The notes under the pieces are model-generated. The model made no database searches, was not told where the DNA came from, and saw only the letters and a list, made by a program, of their open reading frames with translations. DNA of 64,000 bases from Toxonevra muliebris. Taxonomy: Eukaryota > Arthropoda > Insecta > Diptera > Pallopteridae. Shown in pieces: positions 45,812 through 55,812 of the stretch. Position 1 is the stretch's first letter, and the number at the start of each line of letters is the position of its first letter. The translations under genes and the position numbers were made by a program. The DNA is taken from assembly GCA_963691655.1 (NCBI GenBank), contig OY829326.1:139394998-139458997 (forward strand). The letters run 5' to 3'.

Positions 45812-45835
45812 TAAAAATCGATAATGCTCCAATTT

Positions 45836-47356
45836 AAAGTGATCACAAAATTATTAGTCAATTCTTAATTTCAACTGAGTTTTCTCGAATTATTAATTTG
45901 AATTTCGAGAAAATTAAATAAGATTTGGTTTTCTTTTATGAATAAAGTTTGACCTTTGAAAACAAAAATCGTCTATATTTTTTATAACAAAAAGATTTAC
46001 AATAAAATGTTACACTCCTACAAAGTTGACCATAAATTCTTAACAGCAAAACGATAAAATCAAACAATAAATTTTTTGTTTAAGTGTATCATTCATATAA
46101 ACAACGCTCAAAATTACGATAAACTTTTTAAATGAAACGTAATTGGAATGCAAATAAAAAACTGAAGAAAAATTGCTGAAATGAATTTTGTCATTTTACT
46201 TTACAACATTTTTTTAAATGAATCCGATTATTAAAAGTATCAATTTGGTGCCGAAGTATGTGTATGTATGTGATTGAGGAGGAGGGAGGGGCGTATGACT
46301 GATAAGTGAATAAAAAGAAATACAGTTGCTACCACTTACTCCACTTACGCTGATGTTGCAAATAAAGGGATTTTCTTCATTTCCTTACATCGCGATTCAA
46401 TTTTGCTCTTCTTTTTTTTATTTTTTTTTTTTATTTACTCTTAGCTGAAAATGTTGACAACAATGGCACATCGCTCAAGTCAAAAGCTTTTAAAACGGAA
46501 ATAAACAATAAAAAAAAATTGGTGCTGCACACAGTTAAATCAAAAAAACAAAAATAAATGCGAAAAGGTAAAAGGGAGAGAAATTGTGAATAAGTGGACG
46601 ACATTGAAGTAGAAGTGTGTGTGTGTGTGTGTGAGTACATTGTATAAATTTGTCTGTGCGAGTGTGTGTGAAGAGTTGTAAAGTGTAATGGGAATTTTGT
46701 TGAGGTTTTTCTTTTGCACCGACAGCAATCATATTTATTTGTTTACTTATTTTCTTTTAAATGCTCTCTGAAAGGACAACAACATCAACAGCAACAAATA
46801 AAGCAACGAACCAAGTATAACAAATAAGAAACTACTAGTAACAAAAACAACAACAAAAAATAACAAATTGCTAACGTTTGCTAAAACACTAAATAAAACT
46901 AGTTGGAGCGGAAAATTTGGTAATTTTTTTATAAAAACACTTTGTTGTTTTTTGAATGGTAAGTGAGTATAGAAGTTATTAATTTCTGATCGTTTTGAAA
47001 TTTGTTGTGATCGGTTGGATATTTCCTTTGATTTTGTTTCCTTTTTTGAAGATTTTACTTGAATGGGAAGAAGGCGTGCTTGTTGCCCGACGTTAATATT
47101 TGCAGCTGCTTGTTGAAAAACTGCTTCAATAAATTTTCCTGAATTTGATTTAATGTATTTCGGTATATCTTTTGAATTTTTTCCCCATAAATTAATCATT
47201 AAGTATATAAGTATATGTAAGTAGAAAATTACAAATGGCTGAAATTCGCTTTCGGTATCAGACAGACACTTGATTCTTCCTTATAATGCGTGAAAATATT
47301 CTTGGATTTTTTCTTTTTGTTTATGTAAGGAGTGAGGTCGAAAAAATCTTAACATA
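45836..47356. other. Gene-free stretch with (GT)n
   Basis: (GT)n at about 46615-46633, with a second GT-rich run at 46658-46670. A minus-strand frame at 46747-47199 (150 codons) has no recognised domain and its N-rich, hydrophobic composition looks like chance in AT-rich DNA. Confidence 0.45.
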
Positions 47357-47510
47357 CAGTCACTCACAAAACTGTCGTTGCATAAGAAAAATGCATTTAT
47401 ATTGGAAAAACTAAACGATTTATCAATTCTTTTTTTTTATAATAATTTGGTACATATCTTAGGAACTAATAACAAACATAAATTAATTCATTTTCAAAAC
47501 AAAACTTTAA

Positions 47511-48790
47511 CACTAGAAAGACTGGCGTTGCCTGCATACCTACTTAGTCTATCAGCGGTCAATTGACCGCATAACATGTTTCTAACAAAATCGTTTAATT
47601 AAACAGATTCCAGGACTAGAACAACACAAAGAAATATACATTAATATGTTTTATGTATATAAGTACAAGATTTTTATTTTAATGTTATTAAGAATTTCTA
47701 TTCGATGTTTTATTTTCAGTATTAAATTCCGTTCTATTTGAAGCCACGTTTGTTCTACTGGTTCCTGGTCTGCTGGAGGCATAGGCTTTAGACAGTTGTT
47801 CAGCCACCTGAAGAATAAAAGGTCGTCCAGATATCTTTGATTTATACATGTTTTATAAATACATGTGAATTGGATAGGCAAAACACATGTACTGGCCATC
47901 GTCGTGCCATCGCTCAAACGCTGTGTATGACACATTGTATATGTGTTGACACATTTGGTCAACACTGTCAACACCACATTTTGTATGGTTATAAAATAAA
48001 ACCGGTCTGGCTTCCTTTTTCCGCTTTTTGATCAACTGTCCTGCTGCTGTGCTACTCAAAATTAAAACATTCTTTTATGTCTTTCCCTAATATAATTTTA
48101 CGGTAATATTATCAGTTTTGTATAGAGTGGTGACGGAGGCAGTTCTTTTCTACTTCCACTTTGTATTCCACAATGCTAGCTCTCCTAGTTTTCAATTTTT
48201 TTGGCTAGCGATAAAGATGGAAAAAGCAGTCTTCGTAACATTTCTACATATGTATGTCCAAGTATGGTTGCAAAATTTTTAATATAATTTTTTCCCCTAA
48301 ACTCTGTTCTTGATCATCTTTTCCTTTGCATCCGTAGCTACTCAATATTTGACTCTATATTTGAATAGTTTATTACCGATAAACTGAGTAAAAGGTACCG
48401 AGAGCTGTAGCATGCAAAGAAATTATTTAAAAATTTTTCCCATATTTCAGAAGCTAAGCAAAATTTATCTGATTGTTTTCGTAGCTGCCTTGTCTGTTTG
48501 CCATCACATATTTCACTTAGAAAAATCGTACAAATACATGTAAATTTTTTTATTGTAAACATACTGTATATAAATTTTATATGTAGCGGTCAATTGACCT
48601 CTTATGGTCTTATTAGAGCAAAAGGTAATATAAAGAAAACAGCATAGTAGCCTATATATAGTAACAATTTTTAGCTTAATAAAAACTAGTAAAAGTCAGG
48701 AAAAACCAAATTCATATCTCAAATAGTATCAGAGATACCATTGATCAAATATTAAAAACCGACAATTAACCGCTCTCAGTCTTTCTAGTG
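47511..48790 (-). mobile_element. piggyBac-like element, internally deleted
   Basis: TTAA flanks (47507-47510 and 48791-48794) and the 14 bp TIR CACTAGAAAGACTG is perfect at both ends. The subterminal palindrome GCGGTCAATTGACC occurs near each end (47558 and 48586). The minus strand carries a piggyBac transposase fragment (47700-48061). At 1280 bp it is about half the size of an autonomous element. It sits inside the left inverted repeat of the Tc1-like element. Confidence 0.88.
47700..48061 (-). pseudogene. piggyBac transposase C-terminal fragment
   Basis: The frame reads MSSTAAGQLIKKRKKEARPV, then LFYNHTKCGVDSVDQMCQ, in which VDSVDQM holds the last catalytic Asp of piggyBac transposases (YN-TK-GVD--DQM). 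A stop follows near 47853. The continuation encodes GRPFILQVAEQLSKAYASSR and a Ser/Thr/Asn-rich tail to about 47700. The N-terminal half and the first two Asp residues are missing. Confidence 0.75.
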
Positions 48791-48894
48791 TTAAGGAATT
48801 CAAAAAAATATAAAATAATGTGATATTTAAGCTCACAAAATTAAGTATACAGTTCGTAAGAAATCAATTTATTATTAAAAAATTATACATTTTA

Positions 48895-49246
48895 AAATTT
48901 TAACTAGCAGTAGGTCCACCTTCTGCATCTATAATCGCTTGTAAATGACGAGGCATGGAATCAACCAGTTTCTTAGTGAAGGATGGTGGTATTTCATTCC
49001 ATACCCTTGTTATCTCTTTTTTCAAGTTATCCTTTGGTTCACATTTTTTAATTTATATTTCACTTCCCCCCCACAAAAATGCTCAATAGGGTTTACATCT
49101 GGAGATTGGGGTGGCGTTTTTAGTTGTTTTCGAGCACTGTACAACAACCACTCTTTTACAATGTGAGCAGTGTGCTTAGGGTCTTATTGTCTTATTGGAA
49201 GCAAAACACTGCTGGCAGCTTAAGTTTTTGAGTACTTTGATGCATA
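48895..49246 (-). pseudogene. Tc1-like transposase, C-terminal part
   Basis: On the minus strand, with frameshifts, the DN of the second Asp block lies near 49190. VKEWLLYSARKQL-KTPPQSP follows, then DVNPIEHFCGG with the third acidic residue Glu of DD34E. The carboxyl end reads PSFTKKLVDSMPRHLQAIID and AEGGPTAS and stops at about 48905. This is the standard Tc1/Tc3 ending. The middle of the protein is missing at the LINE junction near 49247. Confidence 0.75.
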
Positions 49247-50665
49247 TTCTTTTTTTACCAAAAGAAGAAACAGGGATCATTTAAAAGAACCAACACTTTT
49301 TGGTGAAACCATTAACTTCTCAAAAGAAGTAAAATATCTGGGTTTGATTCTCGATAAAAAACTAACATGGAACTCACATCTAGATAGGGCCCTAGATAAA
49401 CCCAGCAAAGCCATTTGGACCAGCAAAAGTCTAGTAGGCAAGAACTGAGGACTTAGTCCTAAGCTCTCAATCTGGCTATATACAGCCATAGCCAGACTAA
49501 TAATCACCTATGCTGCACCAATATGGTGGAGTAAGGCAAAACAAGAAACAGCGCGGGCCAAGCTCAACAAACTTCAAAGACTAGCTAGCGTCTGTATCAC
49601 AGGAGCAATGCAAACAACGCCCTCCGCGGCATTGAATACATTGCTAAACCTACCCCCGCTACACTTATTCTTAAAGAAAGAAGCTCTACAGTTCACCTGT
49701 AAGCTCATCTCGGAATCAGAAGGAACGGCGGGTAAAACTATTCATCCGGATCTAATCCAAGAAATTAACCTGGTTGAAAGTTTTAGTATTCTTTCTACCG
49801 ATAAATGTCTACCGCGATACAACTTTTGCCACAACTTTAATGTCACATGCCCTGATAAGAATAACTGGGAACAGGTCAGGCCAAAGTTTACAGGGGACTA
49901 TCATGTATGGTATACAGATGGCTCCAAGACAAACGAAGGAGTTGGGGCAGGAGTGTACGGAGTTAGACCAAAAAAATATATTTATGCTGGTATAGGCACA
50001 GGTAACTCAGTTTTCCAAGCCGAGGTGCATGCCATCGAGCTCTGCCTAAGGGAGTATGAAAACAGATCTGTGCACAGCAAGAACATTTACATACACTCTG
50101 ACAGCAAAGCGGCACTTCTTGCACTAACTGCATATAAAATTACCTCCAAACTAGTTTGGGACTGCCTACAGCTCCTAATCTGTCTAGCTTTTCATAACAG
50201 AGTACAACTCATTTGGGTGCCAGGGCATAGAGGACATGTAGGCAATGAAATGGCGGACGAACTTGCAAGGAAAGGATCATCCAGTGAATTCACTGGATCA
50301 CGACCATTCTGCGGTCTACCATGGAGTTCCGTTAAAATCAGTTTAAAAAATTGGCTGGACAGTAACTCGCTACAATACTGGAGGGAACAGACAAGCTAAA
50401 TCATTCATGCCAAAGATCTGTCAACGCAGAACTAAACAACTGCTTAATTTAGCCAAGAACCAAATCCGAATTGATACAGGGCATTGTAGGGTAAAAAAAC
50501 ACCTATCGAACTTGGGTCTAGCACAAGACAATACGTGAGGAATATGTAACGAGGAGGAAGAAACAGCAGAACATATTTTATGCCACTGTATAGGTCTAAT
50601 GAGGACCCGACTTCGTTACTTGGGAAACTCTATCCTACAACCGCAAGACATTGCGTAAACATAAC
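49247..50665 (+). pseudogene. I-group LINE ORF2 remnant inserted in the Tc1-like element
   Basis: 5'-truncated copy starting in the RT thumb: TKRRNRDHLKEPTLF, then FSKEVKYLGLILDKKLTWNS, SIWLYTAIARLIITYAAPIW and a 263-codon open frame (49608-50399). RNase H is complete: VWYTDGSKTNEGVGAGVYG (first Asp), FQAEVHAIEL (Glu), IHSDSKAALLAL (Asp) and LIWVPGHRGHVGNEMADELA (His block and last Asp). After a frameshift near 50400 the Cys/His end reads CNEEEETAEHILCHCIGLMR and YLGNSI. A stop at 49447 and a frameshift are the main lesions, so it is moderately young. The insertion removed or displaced the middle of the Tc1-like transposase. Confidence 0.88.
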
Positions 50666-51061
50666 ACTCTCCCAAAAATTTCAGGCTTGTGGAGGTGAAC
50701 TCTGGCAAAGTCGAAACGTTTTTGGTTATTTATAGACGAAATGAACGGCCTTTTGTGTGCATTACGACCATGCAAGTTATTATGGGACATCTCCGCGGTC
50801 AGCTATGGAACGCTTGTTTTGGGGTTTATGCGCAATTTACGTACAATTGCAGGCTCATCAACATCAGCCAGCAATTTTTTTTTACCTCTGTCAACGGAAT
50901 TTTTAAGCATACCTTCATTTCTCCACTTGTGTTAATAATTTTTTGAACTGTGCAGTAGTGTCTACCAATAATTTCGCCAATTTGCCGATAGGATTTGCTT
51001 TCGCAACAGAGTTTAATCACCAATTCTCTTATTTCAAGAGTAGTTTCCGTTCTGGAGCTAG
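50666..51061 (-). pseudogene. Tc1-like transposase, N-terminal part
   Basis: The start at 51061 reads MASSRTETTLEIRELVIKLC, then ESKSYRQIGEIIGRHYCTVQ, a paired-type HTH, followed by KIINTSGEMK. After a frameshift come LADVDEPAIVRKLRINPKTS and HGRNAHKRPFISSINNQKR, then FDFARVHLHKPEIF at the LINE junction. It is the 5' half of the protein whose 3' half lies at 48895-49246. Confidence 0.8.
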
Positions 51062-51456
51062 CCATGACAAAAATAAAAATCACACGGCAGCTAATTTTTG
51101 TGCGCACATATACAGCAATAATTTATAAATTTATTTCAATGCTGATGCGATGGGAAATCGGCAGCTAAGTTTAAAATCTTACAAGGGTATACTCAATTTT
51201 GTGAGCTTGAATAATACATTATTTTAAATTTTTTTTGAAGTTTTTGTCAGTTTGGTTTTGAAAATGAGTTAATTTATGTTTGTTATTTGCTCCTAAGATA
51301 TGTACGACCGTATACTCAATTTTGTTAGTGACTGTATATAAAATTCAATAATTTTTAAACGGTTGATCTTAGAGTTTTGATTTTTTTAATTTAATTGATA
51401 ATATTTTACAAATTACAGAAAAATATAACTTTTATAGTTCTAACCACTATTTATAT

Positions 51457-51845
51457 AGCAGAAACTCCATCAGCATAACGACTTCGGTGCTCACGGGACA
51501 CTGCATAATGGGGAGACATGCTGCAAGACTTGGACTGCCATTCAATGACTTCTGTCGGGGCTGCGGCTCTGAAGAGGAGGAAGAAACAGTCCTCCATTTC
51601 ATGTGCGAATGCCCATCCTTGGCCAGGAGGAGACTAAAACTCCTAGGCTCACCTTTCTTCACTAGTCTGTCCGAGCTATCATCCGTAAATATTAAGGACA
51701 TAGCCAGATTCATTATGGAATCCTCATGGTTCTCCACTCCGTAAATGGGGGAGTCGCGCCGTACTGTGGTATCACAATGAGCCTAAATGTGCTTAAGTGT
51801 GCTTTCAAGCAGAAGGCTGCCACTCCAACCTAACCTAACCTAACC
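51457..51845 (+). mobile_element. 5'-truncated LINE 3' end, near-identical to the 56-58 kb LINE
   Basis: The segment encodes ARLGLPFNDFCRGCGSEEEE, then ETVLHFMCECPSLARRRLK (Cys-Cys-His-Cys motif), and ends FIMESSWFSTP. The UTR ends CACTCCAACCTAACCTAACC. It matches 58031-58420 at roughly 95% or better by eye. The flanks CCACTATTTAT (51444-51454) and CCAGTATTTAT (51844-51854) look like a target duplication with one later change. It inserted at the C-terminal end of the transposase at 51850-52851. Confidence 0.88.
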
Positions 51846-51849
51846 AGTA

Positions 51850-52851
51850 TTTATGAACTCGTGGACCTTTTTTGGTAAGCCTTCCATTGGAGATTTGATA
51901 GTTGTTTCAGACACCTTTTTGGAACAGTTTGCCCATCTCCTTTTAAAATCTTCGATATTTTGGGACACCTTTTTTGTGTTCTTTAAGTTTCCTTTCTCTC
52001 CACTAGTCTTAGCTCCGGACAATTTGAAGGATTGGCCTCTCTTGGTACAAAAACTATGTTATTATTTTGGTACCACTCCAGAGCTTTCTTGCCGTAGTGA
52101 CATGATGCCTAATCGGGACAAAAATATGTGGACACATTTGCACTCTTATGAAAGGAAAAAGTCTTTTTTTCAAACATTCTTTGATGTATATTTCGGTATT
52201 TATAGAGCCCACTGTAACAAATGACTTGCTTCTTTTGCCGCAACTGCATATAACTTGCCATACCAGGAATTTTTTAGGAAATTTTGTCAGCTTTTGGATT
52301 CTATATTATTCTTCGACATTTCCTCGAGCATCAGCAACATAAAAATTTTGACCCGGAAGCTGCGTAAAATGCGTAAAATCTGCCAGTACATACGTTTCGT
52401 CGTCCATTATTTTTGAATATTTTTGTATAAAATTCGATTTTAGTTTCTGAGCCCTACTTTGGGCGTCTAAATTTCTTGCAGCATCCCTGTCTGGAACTTT
52501 TTGGACTTTTTATGTTTTTAAACCTGCATTGGCTTTAACTTTTCGTACCAAATAGTCAGAGCACTGGGCTAACCGGGCAGCTTTTCTACCAGATGTAATT
52601 GGAGATCTTTTTAATATGCTTTCTATTTTCTTTGCTTTCCCAATATCATGTGGTCTTTGTTTTCTTCCCGAACCAGGTTTCCTATCGATGGTCAAATTCT
52701 CTTGAAACTGTTTAATAACATTGGAAACATTTTGACGGCAGACCTTCAATTCTTTGGCCAATTTTTTGTCTGTCCAATTTGGATTTTTTTGAAAACTTTT
52801 AATAATTTTAAGACGTACTTCTTTTTCTTCACTCATTTTGATCAAACTCAC
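51850..52851 (-). pseudogene. Tc1/mariner-group transposase remnant
   Basis: The start (52836, MSEEKEVRLKIIKSF; upstream Met at 52851) is followed by an HTH, WTDKKLAKELKVCRQNVSN, and the basic linker KPGSGRKQRP. A second HTH (KRSPITSGRKAARLAQ) runs to KANAGLKT. After stops and frameshifts come 'DETYVLADF' (first Asp block), VADARGNVEE, KFLVWQVICSCGKRS, INTEIYIKECLKKRL and a C-terminal NIEDFKRRWANCSKKVSETT ending at HEFINTG (51850). The order fits an IS630/Tc1/mariner transposase different from the one at 47357-51334. TIRs were not identified. Confidence 0.75.
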
Positions 52852-53362
52852 GATAAATCAACATGTTTGTCATTAAAAATAACAACTGACATATTTTTCA
52901 AAGATAACTTGATCAAAGAAATTTTTAAATCTTACAACCAAAAAAAATTATTAGATAAAACGTGTGTTAAGTTTTTTTCAATCGCACTGCTTAGTAAACG
53001 AATATTTTAGAGGCTCTAGGGAAGAACGACGCAGATGCTGAGTTAAGAAATAGAAGGGAACATAAAATTATTAAGGTCGCATACTTCAAAAGGTAGTCAA
53101 AAAGTCGTGTAGATTTAATTGTTATATAGAAAACGTAAGATCTTATTTTTCGAGCAAAACACGATTCTAAACTTACTACAATTTTCTTCTACTTCAAGCA
53201 AACTTTGAAGATATAATAATAATAATAATAAAAAAAGTGAATGAAGAAACGAAAAGTATTAACTTCGTTCCAATTGTTGTGACAATAACAGCGCGACGGT
53301 GGTACAAAGTGAGAGAGCTTATTAGGGCTAATTATACATTCATGTGAATTTATTAATTTTTT
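52852..53362. other. AT-rich stretch, nothing recognised
   Basis: (AAT)n near 53213-53230. No gene or repeat beyond this. Confidence 0.45.
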
Positions 53363-53784
53363 TTATCTGCCACATGATGATTTCAAACAGTCAGAATGAA
53401 TTTGCGGAGCTGGAGCTGCATATGCTATTTCAGGTGGTCTGTAAGTTGGTCTGGGTGTTGGATAGTAATATCCACTGTGATTTTCCGTAAAAATTTTATT
53501 TTTTCTTTGTCCACCATCTAAATTTGTCCTGAACGATGTTATTCTTGGCACTGGATTCTTATTATGAGATGGAGCATATTTATATCCACCTTCCATATTT
53601 TGCGGCATTGTATTGTATACAAATTCGAACCAAGATGACCTTTGTGTAGAAATGTTTGAAATTAAGGCAATTAAAATTGTAATTCGTATTAACTGAAAGA
53701 TTAATAAAAACAAACAAAAATTAAACTTTTATGTCACATGCATATTTATGCTCAGATACTTACGATTCTCTGAAGTTTCGACAT
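53363..53784 (-). CDS. Secreted Pro/Tyr-rich protein (116 aa, two exons)
   Basis: Exon 1 (53784-53764) encodes MSKLQRI. A 71 bp intron (53763-53693, GTAAGT to CTTTCAG) follows, and exon 2 (53692-53363) encodes LIRITILIALISNISTQRSS, completing a signal peptide probably cut near STQ. The mature part contains WFEFVYNTMPQNMEGGYKYA, a basic middle (RITSFRTNLDGGQRKNK), a Tyr/Pro-rich segment (GYYYPTPRPTYRPPEIAYAA) and a C-terminal pair of cysteines in DCLKSSCGR. A TTTAAATAG box and TCAGTT initiator about 30 bp apart lie at 53818-53855. An alternative in-frame start inside the intron (53713) would give the same length, but the splice sites favour the spliced form. I do not recognise the family. The seven-codon first exon matches the small peptide family nearby. 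Confidence 0.7.
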
Positions 53785-55254
53785 TTTTTGATGTTTGTTC
53801 TCATTGGAATCAAATGAAACTGAATTCAAACTTTTTCACATGCATCTATTTAAATGTTAAATAAAAGATAAATGTTAGACGTATATAATTTAAATTTTTG
53901 TATTATTTTAATTCGCTTATGTATAAATGCATATTTTAATAAAAGAATATAACTGGTTTGCAAAAAATAATTTAATTAACATTGATAGCATTAGCTGTTC
54001 GATTTCATTTGGGCGATGTTTTTGGGGTTGGGCTCCAATACAAACTCCAACGCCATGATCGTGAAATAAAAATCTGAAATAAATCATCTAAAATATAAAG
54101 TAACAAACCAATTACTCCTCTAAAACGAGAAGCTGAAATCCAAAATCCTCCAGTACATATCTATATTGGATCTTTTTGAATTTTTAAAATCAAACTTGAT
54201 GGTACCATGCTACGTTTCATTTGTTTTCTACCAGTCCGTGTGACAACCAAATATTGTGCTCATTTCAATTCATAGGATTTCGTTAATATTGCATTTTTGT
54301 TTAGGTAGTTGTTATTTGGTTACAGAACTGAAATCAGCATGTAACAAAAAGGAAAGAAAGAAGGAGCTCAAGTACATTCTTGCAGTATTGCTAACTCTGC
54401 GCTTTTCCTGTTAAATTTAGTTCTTTTTGAAAATTAAAATACATGAAAAAAGTGGAAACGCTTGGTACGTTTCATTTAATTCAAATGGCACTAGCTGTGT
54501 TTTATTCGCGAGTCAGTTTAACATGTGCGAATAAAACGATCAAGTTGTTGTTAAGTCTCTTTTTCGTTATAATGTTATTCGCAATGAAACTGCTCAGTAG
54601 CTAGAACTGAAACATTTTAATGGATTCCAGTCATTGCGGTCAATCGCGGGCATTGTTTTTAGTTTATACTCTTTATAAGAATATTTAACGATGATTTTAA
54701 CTTATTTTCACCGCCAGACATTTCAAATATTTTCCTCTTCTGTCATGCTTCTTGTTTCGCTATTAGCAGTTCACAATAGAATTTGATGTAGTTAAACAAC
54801 TTGTTAAGTATACATAACAGCTGTAATTATACGTGTTATCTCTGCCGCTTTATTGTTGTTTCCTCATACAATTATCGCTGCTAGTTATACATAACTAGAA
54901 GCAAGTGGCAAATAAAACGCAGCTACTATTTGCTTCCTAAATAATCCAAAAAACATTGCACGCACTTCTACACAGAGTGAAAATAAATGTGCCAAATAGT
55001 ATCTTGAAAATTATCTGCTTTTAAGTACAAATCAACTTTATGCATCATCTTTTAGTTTTTTTGTTTTCTTAGCGTTCTGCTTTTACGCGATAGATACTTT
55101 CTACGGAAACTCATGCAAAAAAAACATATAAATAAGATGACACACCCCAGGCGATGCCAACTTGCGTGGAATCCCTCGATTTGCAAAGAGTTTTACTTGG
55201 TCCGGGGAATTGATTTTTTTTTTTTTTTTTTTTGGGAAACTATCAGATTTTATT
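53785..55254. other. Gene-free stretch with a dispersed repeat
   Basis: The repeat at 54818-54935 is the only identified element. Short open segments on the minus strand near 54000-54180 have acceptor-like sequence but no recognisable product. Confidence 0.4.
54818..54935 (+). repeat. Dispersed repeat, copy 2
   Basis: GTAATTATACGTGTTATCTC, then GCCGCTTTATTGTTGTTTCC, CAATTATCGCTGCTAGTTAT and AATAAAACGCAGCTACTA match 37965-38085. In the first copy the sequence lies in a DNA transposon with an 8 bp duplication, so this may be a second, degraded member. Confidence 0.7.
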
Positions 55255-55445
55255 CATTGGAATTCTATTTGATATTCCTAAATACAGCTCTGCCAAATTT
55301 AAACAACAAACTTGAATCATGGGGCACTTTTGTTGTTGATGTAGAAGGTTCATACATGCCATATCCAGGTACTTCTGTTCGATTATCCAACAAAAAATTG
55401 CTGCGCAAGAGAAACCGGAAAAAATTCACCCCTATTTCGGCTTGA
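55255..55445 (+). CDS. Orphan open frame, possible exon
   Basis: After a pyrimidine tract and AAATACAG (55286) an open segment reads ALPNLNNKLESWGTFVVDVE, then GSYMPYPGTSVRLSNKKLLR and KRNRKKFTPISA, and stops near 55443. The composition is more protein-like than its surroundings (basic C-terminus, GSYMPYPG), but I know no family and see no first exon. The upstream part of the frame through a 16-base T-run is not credible coding. Confidence 0.2.
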
Positions 55446-55556
55446 CGTCAACTATAATCAGAAATGGGCTGTAACAATTTCTTTGGGAATCGTATTTTTC
55501 TTCAGTTTATAATTTCTTGGGAGTATAATTAATAATTGATTTTCTTCACAATAAAT

Positions 55557-55803
55557 CTGTGGCAATAAGGAATAACAGCTAAACTCAAAAGTCGACTAAA
55601 AACCAGCTGCGTATTTTTTATTATAAATCCCAAAATGTTGAAAGTTTTACAAAAATTTTTGCAATTTAGCAGTCTCCATAGATTTTTATTACTTAAACTC
55701 AAATAATTATGTAAGAACTTTCAATATTTTGAGTTTTATAATGAAAAATACGCAACAGGTTTTTAGTCGACTTGAGTTTAGCTGTTATTCCTTATTGCCA
55801 CAG
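55557..55803. mobile_element. MITE, copy 2 (TIRs as at 7945, AAAT duplication)
   Basis: The ends CTGTGGCAATAAGGAATAAC and its inverse match copy 1 exactly over the outer part, and AAAT flanks both sides (55553-55556 and 55804-55807). The inner arms extend further than in copy 1: GTCGACTAAAAACC and, inverted, GTCGACTAAAAACCTG, then CGCAT-type and GCGTATTTTT strings. The element is almost a full palindrome. The interior TTGCAATTTAGCAGTCTCCA is the reverse complement of copy 1's centre. A 4 bp duplication is unusual for common MITE families. Confidence 0.88.
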
Positions 55804-55812
55804 AAATATGTA

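Larger units (their letters stand above)
41155..45835 (+). repeat. Duplicated unit A carrying the 45.5 kb peptide gene (expanded by transposons)
   Basis: Starting at AATATATTCCC (41158) this segment is collinear with unit B at about 59155-60135. Shared blocks are TTGTTCAATTCACAAGAACA (41213 and 59211), 'TTTATGCTAAT' (41268 and 59256), 'GTTTTTCTTGTTTT' (42810 and 59388), the 'TATAAAATTTTCATTG' type block (43052 and 59580), 'AGTTTGAG-AGCAC' (45335 and 59686) and then the gene. Unit A is 4.6 kb and unit B about 1 kb. The difference is explained by insertions at 41370-42750, 43083-44337 and 44540-45345. Confidence 0.7.
47357..51334 (-). mobile_element. Tc1-like element with long IR/DR-type ends, carrying nested insertions
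   Basis: TA flanks both ends (47355-47356 and 51335-51336). The ends start CAGTCACTCACAAAACTG on the left and, inverted, CAGTCACTAACAAAATTGAG on the right. The inverted repeats extend about 190 bp, sharing ACATATCTTAGGA and AACAAACATAAATTAA-TCA and reaching an inner AAGCTCACAAAATT-AGTATAC. This inner string is a direct repeat of the outer terminus, giving the IR/DR layout of S, Paris and Minos elements. The left arm is split by the piggyBac-like element (47511-48790), and the coding region is split by a LINE (49247-50665). Confidence 0.82.

Noticed and set aside
46747..47199. 150-codon minus-strand open frame
   Set aside because: No domain, no start context or promoter, and low-complexity N/L/F-rich composition in AT-rich DNA; probably chance.
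54000..54180. Exon-like minus-strand segments (HDHGVGVCIGAQPQKH; GFWISASRFRGVIG)
   Set aside because: Acceptor-like sequence is present, but the frames disagree and I could not connect them into a gene.
55113..55254. Upstream part of the 110-codon frame at 55113
   Set aside because: It passes through a 16-base T-run giving poly-Phe, which is not credible coding.
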